Shown in pieces: positions 43,416-52,510 of a DNA stretch of 64,000 bases. The notes under the pieces are model-generated. The model was not told the DNA's origin. It was given only the letters and a program-made list of their open reading frames with translations, and did no database searches. The DNA is from Holophagales bacterium (lineage in GTDB: Bacteria; Acidobacteriota; Thermoanaerobaculia; Multivoradales; Multivoraceae). Location: positions 372,001 through 436,000 of the forward strand of contig VYDI01000034.1 of the NCBI GenBank assembly GCA_009843505.1, read 5' to 3'. Within the stretch, counting starts at the first letter, position 1. Each line of letters starts with the position of its first letter. A program made the translations under genes and the position numbers.

Positions 43416-44675
43416 TCATGGCGCTCCCGCCGTCCTTTCGCTGAGTGGCGCGGACAGCACAGGCTGGAGGGAATCGGCCTGAGTGGCGCCGAGGCCATAC
43501 GGCGCATAGGCGTAAACGTAGGAATCAGTCCCGTCTACCACGTAGAGCACGCCATCGTGCTGGACGATTCCGCGCGGGTCGGTATTGTGGGCGTCAAAGG
43601 ACACGTCAGCAGAAGGTTGGCGCTGGAGGCCGTACGCGTAGGCCTTCCGGTCAAGTCCGTCCACGACAAGGAGGACACCCACTCCGCCAGCGTCGGCGAA
43701 GGAGATTCCCTCAGGGTCGGTGTTCTCGGGAGCCAACTCAAAGTCGTAGGTTGGGTCATGCATACGGGTGGCCGCGTCGTACGCGTAGACTTTCTCGTTC
43801 CCGGCGGCCCCATCCACTACGAAAAGGTAGTCGGTCCCGTCGATTGCCGCGACGGCAATCCCCCTTGGATCGTGATTGTCAACAGCAAGCGCGAAGTGGT
43901 CCTGCCACACGCCGGTGCTGGCGCTGTGTGCAAAGATCGCCCCGCCACTATCTTCTACGAAGCCACTATCTACTACGAGAAGGTGGCCATTCCAGTAGGT
44001 GATCCCTTGGGGGTCGTGGTTCCAAGGGCTCAATCCGAAGTCGAAGCCGTAGTCGTAGTCCCACGAGCGGGTAGTCGCGTCGTATACGTAGACTTCCTCG
44101 AAAAACCAATCCACCACGAAGAAGTGCCCGTTCGCGTAGGTGATTCCTCTGGAGTCGGCATTCACGGAAGCCAGGTCGAATCCCGAAGGACCGGACGGGC
44201 GGCCCGAGCAGGAGAACGCGTAGAGGTCGCTTTTGGTCGTAGCAGTTCGCCCTGGGCTGTTGGTGTGCCTCCAGACTTGACCGCTTGGAGCTGTGATCTG
44301 AAGGTTGAACCCCAAAGTCGTGACGGGCGCCACGAAGACCCAACGATGCCCAGTCCCACCTTGCGAAGCGGGCAGCGAGCAAGCATCGAGCACCTTCACG
44401 AGAACCTCGGCGTTCCCGCGGTCGAAAAACCAGAGCAGACCCGACTCCTGTGAGGACCAGATACCGGACTCGGCGTGCCCCACCGAACCGTCGGGCGTGG
44501 TGTAGCACATGCTGACCCTGTAGTCCCCATCGAAAACAAGTGCCGTGTTCGTGGGCATACAGATCTGTGCTCCCAGCGTCTGTGCTCCCAGCGGCCGCGA
44601 AACGGCCGTTAGGATTAACGCCAGAGCCAGGGGGCAGACGGCAGCGAGGACTGCGGCGTGAAGGATGCGATTCAT
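43416..44675 (-). CDS. Secreted beta-propeller protein of unknown function
   Basis: A 419-residue exported protein. Signal peptide about residues 1-35. Residues 40-140 form a domain with LVFDGDYRVSMCYTTPDG, ESGLLWFFDRGNAEVLVKVLDAC and HRWVFVAPVT; the same kind of domain is common in secreted proteins with peptidase neighbours. From about residue 170 there are five or six short repeats with N-x-D-P-x-GI followed by LLVVDG or FVVD and VYAYDA, an NHL/SMP-like propeller. ATG 44675 has GGAGGGAC about eight bases upstream. GC content is lower than the flanks. Confidence 0.75.
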   Translation of the reverse strand: MNRILHAAVLAAVCPLALALILTAVSRPLGAQTLGAQICMPTNTALVFDGDYRVSMCYTTPDGSVGHAESGIWSSQESGLLWFFDRGNAEVLVKVLDACSLPASQGGTGHRWVFVAPVTTLGFNLQITAPSGQVWRHTNSPGRTATTKSDLYAFSCSGRPSGPSGFDLASVNADSRGITYANGHFFVVDWFFEEVYVYDATTRSWDYDYGFDFGLSPWNHDPQGITYWNGHLLVVDSGFVEDSGGAIFAHSASTGVWQDHFALAVDNHDPRGIAVAAIDGTDYLFVVDGAAGNEKVYAYDAATRMHDPTYDFELAPENTDPEGISFADAGGVGVLLVVDGLDRKAYAYGLQRQPSADVSFDAHNTDPRGIVQHDGVLYVVDGTDSYVYAYAPYGLGATQADSLQPVLSAPLSERTAGAP

Positions 44676-44736
44676 GGTTCTGTCCCTCCCGGGAAGTCTG
44701 CACGCCGCCGAAACCGAAGACGAGCCGTGTTGAGTT

Positions 44737-44931
44737 CTATCGGTTGCGGTCGAGGCGTAGTCGCCATCCCTTGCGGTCTTCCTTGCTTCCGGCAGCAGGT
44801 GCGAGACGCTCCCGCAAGTGCGCCTCGACCTTCTTGCTGGCGCGGGCAACGGCGCGTGCCGCCTCGGCCTCAAAGACCCTTTGGTCCTCGTCAGCCGCCG
44901 TCACGGCGGGTGGGTCGTAGAGCCCGCGCAC
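44737..44931 (-). CDS. Small charged hypothetical protein
   Basis: A 64-residue frame starting with GTG directly after the TGA of the CsgG-like gene. It is rich in E, A, R and K (VFEAEAARAVARASKKVEAHLRE) and would be mostly helical. No family is recognised. Support is only the tight junction and the open frame, so it may be spurious. The remaining 61 bases to the propeller gene hold its ribosome site. Confidence 0.35.
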   Translation of the reverse strand: MRGLYDPPAVTAADEDQRVFEAEAARAVARASKKVEAHLRERLAPAAGSKEDRKGWRLRLDRNR

Positions 44932-46278
44932 TCACTCCGTTCCCACGGCGGAGATCATCGCGACGATGACAACCTCGCTGACACCCGAATCGCCGAGGGC
45001 CTTGAGGTCGGCCGTCTGGAGCGAGAACTTCGCCGCGGCGTTCTCGATCCGTGCGACGATCACCGCGTCCGGGAGCCCCGCCTCGACCATCTCCACGATG
45101 TCGGCGTTGGTCAAGGTCCGCTCCGCCTCGGCCGCGGCGGCCTCGCGCTCGGCCTCAGCCCGTTCCGCGAGGAAGAACTCGCGCGCTTCGACGAGCGACT
45201 CGGTTTCCTCGTTGAAACTCCTGACCTCTTCGCTCGCGGCCCTGGCCGCACGAGTATCGGCCATGGCTTCAACGACGATCGAGCCCGGGCGCAATCGTTC
45301 CGCCTCGGCAAGGTTCGCCAGCGCCTCTTCGTACTCGCCCCGAATCGCCTGCACCATGCCCAGGTTGTAGTAGGCGTTCGCCAGGACCTTCTTCTTGACT
45401 TTGCGCTCGCTGCGGCAGGAGTCCAGGTTCTCCATCGAAAGCGTCAGCGCCCTCTCCTGATCGCCCACGGCCAGCGTTCGGTACGCGGCCTTCAGGCCGC
45501 ACCTGTCGTTGTTGTAGAAGACAACGTGCCGTCTCTCGGTCCATCCGAAGAACATCCGATGCGCCTCCGCAAGCACGTTCGCGACCGCGACATCCATCAC
45601 TGTCGACTCCGACGGATATGCGGGTTCCGACTCGTCGAACATGCCTTGGAGTTCCAGGGATCTCGTGAGCGCCGGAGACGAGGCGAAGCTGCGCCCCGCG
45701 AAGACCCTTCCGGTAGTCAGATCGACGACGCGGACCGAGACGCGCAGGTCGACGCTGGTCCTCGCCGTGCGGACGAACACTTCCCGCGTCTCGTACTTCG
45801 TCGTCTCGTTGCCATCCGCGTCAGTCGTCGTCCCGACCGCGACCCGCTTCGTCGTGACCCCCTCCGACATGTCGCGCGCCGAGTCGCAACGAGTCCCGCG
45901 CACCGACACGAGAGCCGAGGGACCGATCACTTTCCCCACCTCGAGGAACGTCGCCGGGTCCGTGAGACCTCGGGACGCGAGGTCGTGCTCCACGAGGATC
46001 GCGCCGAGGTGCTCCCTGTCGACCACCTCTAGGCCGACATCGAGAAAACCATCCACGAGCGCCTGGGTCACCTCTTCCGCGCATCGGCCGAAGGCATCGC
46101 CGAACACGATCGTGTCGACCTGAATGTTCAACTCCGGCGGGTGCTGTATCTCGACCTCGATTTGCGGGTTGGTCAGCCGCGCCAGGATCTGCCCGCTTGC
46201 CGAGCCGGCGTAGCAGAGACACAGCCCAAGCAGACACGCCGCCTGGACCAAGGGCGACGCTGCAGAGGTTCTACTCAC
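44932..46278 (-). CDS. CsgG-like exported protein with TPR and C-terminal repeat
   Basis: A 448-residue protein with a signal peptide (residues 1-30). Residues about 50-230 resemble the CsgG/curli-assembly nucleotide-fold region (VDREHLGAILVEHDLASRGLTD, SVRVVDLTTGRVFAG). Then come a TPR-like helix pair (NAYYNLGMVQAIRGEYEEALANLAEAERL), a charged coiled coil and a C-terminal LTNADIVEMVEAGLPDAVIVARI ... LKALGDSGVSEVVIVAM unit seen in many exported proteins. It is probably a periplasmic or outer-membrane assembly factor. Its GTG start overlaps the preceding gene's stop by eight bases. Confidence 0.75.
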   Translation of the reverse strand: MSRTSAASPLVQAACLLGLCLCYAGSASGQILARLTNPQIEVEIQHPPELNIQVDTIVFGDAFGRCAEEVTQALVDGFLDVGLEVVDREHLGAILVEHDLASRGLTDPATFLEVGKVIGPSALVSVRGTRCDSARDMSEGVTTKRVAVGTTTDADGNETTKYETREVFVRTARTSVDLRVSVRVVDLTTGRVFAGRSFASSPALTRSLELQGMFDESEPAYPSESTVMDVAVANVLAEAHRMFFGWTERRHVVFYNNDRCGLKAAYRTLAVGDQERALTLSMENLDSCRSERKVKKKVLANAYYNLGMVQAIRGEYEEALANLAEAERLRPGSIVVEAMADTRAARAASEEVRSFNEETESLVEAREFFLAERAEAEREAAAAEAERTLTNADIVEMVEAGLPDAVIVARIENAAAKFSLQTADLKALGDSGVSEVVIVAMISAVGTE

Positions 46279-46720
46279 TGTCCGGAACCACTGGCCAGGG
46301 GTAGCCGTTCTTCTTCGCGATCTTCCTGGCTTCCTTGGTGTACTCCTTCGTGGCCGCGAACGAACACGGATAACTGCCTTCTACTTCCTCGTGGAAGAAC
46401 TTCGCGCGAATCGTCGCGCTTGCATTCTGGCCGCCGCCGCGGAACAGTTCTCCGCCAAACCCGCGCTTGCCCTCGCGCGAGGAGCTATCGACCGTCTGAT
46501 AGTGAGTGAACCCGGCGGCCATGCAGGCGCTGGCAACCCGCTGGGAGGCTCGTTTCGATGCCTTCGCGTCCCCGGATCGGAACAGCGGCCCGATGAGATT
46601 CTCTTGCGTGATCTCGCACTCGTCGGCTGCATAGCAATGCAACCACTTCTTGGCCGCTTCGGCGTTTGCAGCGACCAAGGCCATGAGGATGGCGGAGGAG
46701 ACGATGGCGATGCGGTTCAT
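46271..46720 (-). CDS. Small secreted protein of unknown function
   Basis: A 149-residue protein with a clean signal peptide (MNRIAIVSSAILMALVAANAEA). The mature part has cysteines in LHCYAADECEI, ASACMAAGF and SYPCSFAAT and a basic tail (KEYTKEARKIAKKNGYPWP). No family is recognised. ATG 46720 has GGAG eight bases upstream. It overlaps the CsgG-like gene, so the two are expressed together and may act together at the cell surface. Confidence 0.7.
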   Translation of the reverse strand: MNRIAIVSSAILMALVAANAEAAKKWLHCYAADECEITQENLIGPLFRSGDAKASKRASQRVASACMAAGFTHYQTVDSSSREGKRGFGGELFRGGGQNASATIRAKFFHEEVEGSYPCSFAATKEYTKEARKIAKKNGYPWPVVPDSE

Positions 46721-46759
46721 GAACTCTCTCCTTCCGGGGTTCGAGTCTGAGTCGAACCC

Positions 46760-49700
46760 TCAGTCGACGTGGGGGATGATGGTTGAGGCCCACGCGGGGG
46801 GTTGATCGCCGAGACGGAACCACGTGCCACCCGGTTGAACGTCTGTGTGCACGCCGGTCGGAATCCCCGCGGCCGCGCCCGTCAGCGCGCTTGCCGGAAA
46901 CAGCGGAGCCGCCGTCGGCGGGTCGGTCCGCGTGTAGTACCAAGCGCCTGGGCCAAGTCCGTCGACTGTCAGCTCCCCTGCGCCACTGCAGGCCAGCTCG
47001 TAGTCGCGAAGATTGAAGGCGTGCGCCGGCCTGGGATCGTTTCCGGGAGTCCTACCGGGGTTGTTCCACTCCGCTTGCGGAAACACCCGGCTAGTGACTT
47101 GACCGTTACAGTTGGTCGTTACGGTGACAGCGGCCGTCGCAACACCGATCACACCGCCTTCCCCACCGTAGTACGGAGCTACGAGATCGCCGCCAGCAGT
47201 CTCGACATGGGGAATGATGGTTGAGGCCCATGCGGGGGATTGATCGCCGAGTCGAAACCACGTGCCACCCGGCTGAACGTCTGTGTTCACACCGGTCGGA
47301 ATCCCTGCGGCCGCCCCGGTCAGCGCGCTTGCCGGAAACAACGGAGCCGCCGTCGGCGGGTCGGTCCGCGTGTAGTACCAAGCGCCCGGACCAAGTCCGT
47401 CGACTGTCAGCTCTCCGGCGCCGCTGCAGGCCAGGCCGTAGTCGCGGAGATTGAAGGCATGCGCCGGCCTGGGATCGTTTCCGGGAGTGCTGCCGGGGTT
47501 GTTCCACTCCGCCTGCGGAAACACCCGGCTAGCGACTCGGCCATTGCATGTGGTCGCTACAGTGACGTCTCCAGTCGCCACGCCGATGACACCGCCCTCC
47601 CCCGCGTAGTACGGGGCTACCAGAGAAACCACGGACGCGCGCTTCACGACCGAGCCGGAGCATTCATCTGGTCCGAAAGCCCTCGTTGCGCAAACCCTGA
47701 TCTCCACGTCTTTCCCGCCGAAGTGCACGGGATCGTCGAGCCCCCAAACATAGGCCTGCGTATCGTTGCGGGGAACAAGGTGAACCAATGGACTAATCTC
47801 GTCTCCGACCGGCACGCCCGGTGTCGTCCAGTGTTCGCTTCGGTGGTTACCGGTCCAGCCGCTACTTCCCGCAGCACGTGCCTGTACCTTGTAGCCATCC
47901 TCAAAGTTGACGTCCCTCCAAACCACTCTAACGAGATCGTCTCGACCCAAAACGGGCACCAGGCTCAAATCAGGCGGCCGTTGAGTGAATCCAACGCTCA
48001 AATCGGCTACAGGCTCACTGCATGCAACTCGCGCCTGGGTCATCCCGCCCTGCGGGACATGGTGGTGCTCCGTGCACACAACGAACCAGATGGGTCTGTT
48101 CGAGTTCCCCGGATGGCCCACGGTAACCCTTGTCGTCGCCACGTTTGCTATGCCACCTCCACTCACGTTGGCCACCAGTTTCCAGTTGGCGTTGAAGGTC
48201 CTGTTCAGGGATGGGTCCGCCGACGCAGCGTCCTGTGTCCACCAGACAGACAAGTCGTCAGGGTCCGTACTGTGCCCGGAGCTCCAGGTCAGCAAATAGC
48301 TCGAACGGCCGGGGTCGGCCGCACGCACCTCCAGATCGCTCGGAGGCTCGGGCGCAAAGTACAACTCGAAATCGGCAGCCAGTGGAGCCGTGTCCCAGAG
48401 AACCTGCTCATTGGCCGCCCATTCGTCCGGCAAGCTGTCTCCGTCGGTGTCCACTTGTTGCGTGAGGATGCGTCCGTTGAGCCGCCGCTCCGAGGAGAAG
48501 TACGGCAGGGACGTCGGCCAGGCATACGACATCACCGTGCCGACACGCCCGTTGCGGCCGTCGCGATTCGGGCCTCCGTTCGGGTCGTCGGGATCTGGGA
48601 CGATGGCCCCGTACGCCTTGGGAGAGTATGCATACTCGGGCGTGCATTGATAGTTACCGCCGCCCTCATCTCCCGTATCCGCCAACGCGGAACGGCAGAA
48701 GGGAGCTGTCTGACGGTCGTGCTGGGCACCCAGCGAGTGGCCGATCTCATGGACGAACACATGCCTCGAGAACTCCGCGCCGCATGCGAGGTTGGTCTTC
48801 TCGAAAGCCCGCAGAGACGCGTTCGCCGGCGATTCCGTTCTATCGGGTACACCATCAGAATCCCCGTCAAAGCTCGACCAAATCCCACCGTCGGCCCGAC
48901 CGCAGAAGCCTCCGATGCCACGGTCGTAGATGAGATGTACGACATCCGCGAGATAGCGGGAGCGGACCCGGTGTAGATCGAAGCGGTTGATAAGCGTGCC
49001 GAAGTCGGCCACGTGCCCCCGTTCCTCGTTTAGCAGCGTCAGTGGCGCCCACTTGACTCCTTGCGTTCCCGCCGGAGGCACGACGTGGACTGGAACATCG
49101 TTGTTGCCGAAGACAAGGTTCGCGTAGTCGAAGAGTGCCTGCACTTCCGCAAAGGTGTCGCTCCCCTGGCGGCGCTCCCAACCGTAGACGACGTCAGGTG
49201 TAACGAGAAGCAGGGCGGTGAGGTCCTTAGCTCCCGATACGTGCGATGCCTGGATCTCGGCATCAGGTGTCGGGCCCTGACCCGCTTCCCACTTCATGTC
49301 CTCCAAGGCCTGTTCGCGCAGGAACCGGAGATGAGGATCGTGCACACCGCAAAGCGGCATCGCGGGGGTGCCGGGAGACACTACCCGCCCACTGCCGTCC
49401 GGACGTGCCCGGAGATCAAACTGGCGCCCGTACGGCTCGGAGTACCAGCCCACGAGATAGCCGTTCTGAAGCGTCAGCTGCACGTGATCGTGGTCCGTTC
49501 CGGCGACGCGGCCGATCCAGAGCGCGTTGCCGTCGCCGCGATCCTCGAAGCGCGTCCTGACAACCTCGACGAGAACGCCGGCCGGTGTCGGTATCTCCAA
49601 CGTCTCCGGCCCCGTGCGCACCAGATCGAGGTCGACGTCAGCACCCCAGACCATGCCGCCGGTCGTTGCGGCCGACGCGACGACGGCCGCATCCTCCGGT

Positions 49701-49804
49701 GCCTGACGCCCTAGCCGGAGGAGCTGTTGAGCGGTTGCCGGACAGACCACGAACGCAGCTGTGACGACCGCGAGAAGAACTACCACGAGGGTTCTACGTG
49801 TCAT
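46760..49804 (-). CDS. Secreted reprolysin-like zinc metalloprotease with duplicated C-terminal domain
   Basis: A 1014-residue exported metzincin. Signal peptide residues about 1-26; a propeptide-like region follows. The zinc site is H352-E-x-x-H356-x-x-G-x-x-H362-D, with the Met-turn in GTVMSYAWP. A fibronectin III-like segment comes next (PPSDLEVRAADPGRSSYLLTW). The last 290 residues are two copies of a 146-residue domain beginning VAPYYAGEGGVIGVATG and VAPYYGGEGGVIGVATA and ending PAWASTIIPHVE/D. It is expected to digest extracellular proteins. ATG 49804 has GGAG nine bases upstream. It is downstream of a lipoprotein propeller gene. Confidence 0.88.
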   Translation of the reverse strand: MTRRTLVVVLLAVVTAAFVVCPATAQQLLRLGRQAPEDAAVVASAATTGGMVWGADVDLDLVRTGPETLEIPTPAGVLVEVVRTRFEDRGDGNALWIGRVAGTDHDHVQLTLQNGYLVGWYSEPYGRQFDLRARPDGSGRVVSPGTPAMPLCGVHDPHLRFLREQALEDMKWEAGQGPTPDAEIQASHVSGAKDLTALLLVTPDVVYGWERRQGSDTFAEVQALFDYANLVFGNNDVPVHVVPPAGTQGVKWAPLTLLNEERGHVADFGTLINRFDLHRVRSRYLADVVHLIYDRGIGGFCGRADGGIWSSFDGDSDGVPDRTESPANASLRAFEKTNLACGAEFSRHVFVHEIGHSLGAQHDRQTAPFCRSALADTGDEGGGNYQCTPEYAYSPKAYGAIVPDPDDPNGGPNRDGRNGRVGTVMSYAWPTSLPYFSSERRLNGRILTQQVDTDGDSLPDEWAANEQVLWDTAPLAADFELYFAPEPPSDLEVRAADPGRSSYLLTWSSGHSTDPDDLSVWWTQDAASADPSLNRTFNANWKLVANVSGGGIANVATTRVTVGHPGNSNRPIWFVVCTEHHHVPQGGMTQARVACSEPVADLSVGFTQRPPDLSLVPVLGRDDLVRVVWRDVNFEDGYKVQARAAGSSGWTGNHRSEHWTTPGVPVGDEISPLVHLVPRNDTQAYVWGLDDPVHFGGKDVEIRVCATRAFGPDECSGSVVKRASVVSLVAPYYAGEGGVIGVATGDVTVATTCNGRVASRVFPQAEWNNPGSTPGNDPRPAHAFNLRDYGLACSGAGELTVDGLGPGAWYYTRTDPPTAAPLFPASALTGAAAGIPTGVNTDVQPGGTWFRLGDQSPAWASTIIPHVETAGGDLVAPYYGGEGGVIGVATAAVTVTTNCNGQVTSRVFPQAEWNNPGRTPGNDPRPAHAFNLRDYELACSGAGELTVDGLGPGAWYYTRTDPPTAAPLFPASALTGAAAGIPTGVHTDVQPGGTWFRLGDQPPAWASTIIPHVD
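46763..47633 (-). repeat. Tandem 438-bp coding duplication in the metalloprotease gene
   Basis: Two adjacent units of 438 bp (146 codons) with about nine in ten bases identical by eye; for example TTGAGGCC starts at 46783 and again at 47221. Third-base differences are sparse, so the duplication is recent or kept alike by gene conversion. Confidence 0.85.
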
Positions 49805-49846
49805 TCGCGAGGCTCCTTCCTCAAGATCGAACCACCTGCCCGTCAA

Positions 49847-51208
49847 TCACCTTTTCCAACTAGGGCGGATTGCGCCGGACAGGCCGGCCGTGACACTTTC
49901 GGACCGCTCGCCGACACAATGAAGGTGCGTCACCGTCCTCAGTAGCAGGCACCCGCCTCCTATCGCCGGCGAGGCGTTGCTGGACCTGCCCGCCCCGCCC
50001 AGATCGTTCTCGGCCAGCAGCTCGTACCTCTCGCCCGCCGCCAGCACGGCGACGCCCCGCTGCGACGCGGCGTAGATGCGGCCCTCGCCGCCCACCAGGG
50101 ACGCCCTGTACTGACCTCTTGGCAACCGGTGCCGCCAAAGGAGATCTCCAGTGGAGGCCCGCCAAGCACTCATCACGCCGAAGTCAGTGACGGTGTACAG
50201 GATGCCGTCCAGCAGAAGAGGCGAACTTGTCTCGGGCACGGCCGCCTTGTTGCCCCAGAGGAGAACGGGTTCGGAACCCGCCTCGCCGGCCGCGAAGCTG
50301 AAGGCCTGCGTCCCCTTCACCGCGTGCGCGCCGCCCGACACGATCAGCAGGTCGTTCTCGAACACCGGACTCGACGCGAGCTGGTTGATCTCGTAGTCGC
50401 GTGACCACAGGACCTCGCCGGTCTCCAGGTCGTACTCCCGCACGAACCACGACCAGGCGACGATCAGGCGTTCCCCGCGCCGGCCCTTGAGGACGAGCGG
50501 CGTGGTGTACGTGCAGCACGGGCCTTCCTGCCCGGCCCACTCCACCTTCCACCGCAGCGCCCCCGTCTCCCGCTCGAAGGCGGCGAGCCAGCCGGCGTCC
50601 TCCGTCCTCGTGTAGCCCCACTCCCGGTCCTGCATCGCGATGACGACATCGGACGCCAGTACCGGCGAACTCGCGGCCCCGTAGCGAGAATGGGCCGCGT
50701 AGGCGGGATCCACCTCGACCAGCCAGTCGACCTCGCCGCCGTGAGAGACGCGCGCCAGGTGGGACCCGAAGTAGACGTAGACGCCGTCCCGGTCGGCGGC
50801 CGGCGTCACCGCGGCGTGCGTGCTCAGCCAGTGCTTCGGCTCCGCCGCCGTCGACACGACCGGCGTCTCCCACTTGGGCGTTCCGGTCGCCGCGTCGAGG
50901 GCGAGAAGCCAGCGCTCGAACGTCTTGTCGACACCCTCCGGGGACTCCGCCGCGCGCCGGGCCTCGGTCAGGTAGACGGTGTCGAGCGCCACGATGGGCG
51001 AAGAGTTCCCCCTGCCGGCGAGCGGAACCGACCAGCGCACGTTCTCGCTCTCCAGTGACCACTCGAGCGGCAGCGCCTGGGACGTCGAAACGCCGAGACC
51101 GCCCGGACCGCGAAACTGCGGCCACTCCGGCGGCTGTTCCTGGGCGCAGCCGGCGGCTAGCAGGAGGACCAGAGCCGGCAGTCGCGCGGAGGACGCGGGA
51201 CGGTTCAA
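49847..51208 (-). CDS. PQQ-like beta-propeller lipoprotein
   Basis: A 453-residue lipoprotein (LVLLLAAGC lipobox, cysteine 21) with a WPQFRGPGGLGV start and propeller repeats such as ALDAATGTPKWE, AFERETGALRWKVEW, EYDLETGEVLWSRDY and AWRASTGDLLWRH. This is the bacterial PQQ-like/BamB-type group often paired with secreted enzymes; the role is unknown. It starts with TTG 51208, overlapping the stop of a small upstream frame as TTGA. The protease gene follows 42 bases later on the same strand. Confidence 0.8.
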   Translation of the reverse strand: MNRPASSARLPALVLLLAAGCAQEQPPEWPQFRGPGGLGVSTSQALPLEWSLESENVRWSVPLAGRGNSSPIVALDTVYLTEARRAAESPEGVDKTFERWLLALDAATGTPKWETPVVSTAAEPKHWLSTHAAVTPAADRDGVYVYFGSHLARVSHGGEVDWLVEVDPAYAAHSRYGAASSPVLASDVVIAMQDREWGYTRTEDAGWLAAFERETGALRWKVEWAGQEGPCCTYTTPLVLKGRRGERLIVAWSWFVREYDLETGEVLWSRDYEINQLASSPVFENDLLIVSGGAHAVKGTQAFSFAAGEAGSEPVLLWGNKAAVPETSSPLLLDGILYTVTDFGVMSAWRASTGDLLWRHRLPRGQYRASLVGGEGRIYAASQRGVAVLAAGERYELLAENDLGGAGRSSNASPAIGGGCLLLRTVTHLHCVGERSESVTAGLSGAIRPSWKR

Positions 51209-51369
51209 CGCCGGTCCCGCGGCGAGTCCATGGTGTCCGCCGTGGCACCTCCGGCGTCGGAAGTCCAGACCGGCGCCATGAACAACGCGAGCAGTACGAG
51301 TAGCGCCAGCAACAGTCGCAGAAGCCGCCGAGTCGCCAGCGACCCGGCTGTATCGTCGCTCTTTCCCAT
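51205..51369 (-). CDS. Small single-span membrane protein
   Basis: A 54-residue frame (ATG 51369) with one strongly hydrophobic helix (LLRLLLALLVLLALFMAPVW) after a basic stretch and a polar tail. Its stop overlaps the TTG start of the propeller lipoprotein by TTGA, a pattern that supports real translation. No ribosome site is evident and no family is recognised. A longer start at 51426 would add 19 residues. Confidence 0.45.
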   Translation of the reverse strand: MGKSDDTAGSLATRRLLRLLLALLVLLALFMAPVWTSDAGGATADTMDSPRDRR

Positions 51370-51496
51370 CGGAAGGCGGGACGCTAATGCTCCGCTACAT
51401 GGGTTAGTGAGCATCCTTCGGGCCACGAAGGTGGTACTGGACGCGCCAGGCGAGTCGAGGAACAGCCCGAACGACTACCCCCAAAGGAGGAGAAGA

Positions 51497-52510
51497 TTGG
51501 ACACGGACTCTTCGAAGGATGGCGGCTCGCACCAGACCGTTTCGGTCAGGGAAGCCTCGCGCACGGCCCTCGCGGAGAACACCCGCAGGGCGTACCGGGG
51601 CGGCTGGAGGAAGTTCGCCGCGTACTGCGGCCGCGAGCGGCTGGACCCCGTTGTCGCGACCCCGGAACATGTTGCCGAGTTCCTGGTTTCGGTGACCTGC
51701 GTGCAGACCTCTCAAGGGGCCACGACTCAGCGCGAGAAGCCGCTTGCCCTCGGCACGTTGAGAATCTGCCTGGCAGCGATCAACCGGTGGTACGGAGAGC
51801 GAGGCCTCGCGTCTCCGGCCCGTAGCCCGAGGGTCGCGAGCGTGCTACGAGGACTCGGCCGCCTGGCCAACGAGAGACCACGGCAGGTCAAGGCTCTGCG
51901 GGAACACGAGATCGGGGCGATCGTCGCGCATTGCGACCGACTCGCCGCACGGAGAGAGTGCCGGGTCATGGCCGTCAGGGACGCCGCGGTGATCGCAGTG
52001 GGTTTCGCCGGGGCGCTGCGCAGGTCGGAGATATGCGGGTTGCAACTTGAAGATGCAGAGTTCTTGAACGGCCGCATCGGAGAAGGAGGCATGCTTCTCC
52101 ATGTTCGACGATCGAAGACGGACCAGTTGGGCGAGGGGCAGACCATCGCGGTTCCCGAGGGGACGTTCATCCGGCCGGTCGACCGGCTGCGGCGGTGGCT
52201 GGATCTTTCCGGCGCTACGACCGGGCCGCTGTTCCAGACACTCTGGCGTGGCGGTCATCTTCGAGGCAGACCCCTCCACCCCACCGACATCGCGCGCCTG
52301 GTGAAGCGGCACGTGAGCGCCATCGGGCTGGACCCCACCGACTACTCGGGACACTCGTTGAGGTCCGGGTTCGTGACCAGCGCGGCGATCCACTCCGCCC
52401 GTCTCGACAAGATCATGGAGGTCACCAGGCACGCGAGCGCGGCGATGGTGATCCGGTACATCCGGCAGGCGAACGCGTTTGAGGATCACGCTGGCGCGGC
52501 GTTCCTGTGA
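51497..52510 (+). CDS. Tyrosine recombinase/integrase
   Basis: A 337-residue site-specific recombinase. The N-terminal SAM-like core-binding domain (AENTRRAYRGGWRKFAAYC) is followed by the catalytic domain with R175 in ALRRSEICGL, H286-x-x-R289 in GHSLRSGF, H312 in VTRHAS and the nucleophile Y321 in VIRYIR. It is related to phage- and island-type integrases. TTG 51497 is chosen: GGAGG lies six bases upstream, and the open frame further back is antisense to the small membrane protein. No excisionase, replication or phage gene is near, so it is an orphan or the last trace of an island. Confidence 0.9.
   Translation: MDTDSSKDGGSHQTVSVREASRTALAENTRRAYRGGWRKFAAYCGRERLDPVVATPEHVAEFLVSVTCVQTSQGATTQREKPLALGTLRICLAAINRWYGERGLASPARSPRVASVLRGLGRLANERPRQVKALREHEIGAIVAHCDRLAARRECRVMAVRDAAVIAVGFAGALRRSEICGLQLEDAEFLNGRIGEGGMLLHVRRSKTDQLGEGQTIAVPEGTFIRPVDRLRRWLDLSGATTGPLFQTLWRGGHLRGRPLHPTDIARLVKRHVSAIGLDPTDYSGHSLRSGFVTSAAIHSARLDKIMEVTRHASAAMVIRYIRQANAFEDHAGAAFL

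Noticed and set aside
46760..47640. CRISPR-like or satellite repeat
   Set aside because: The repeat unit is 438 bp, in frame and codes for a protein domain.
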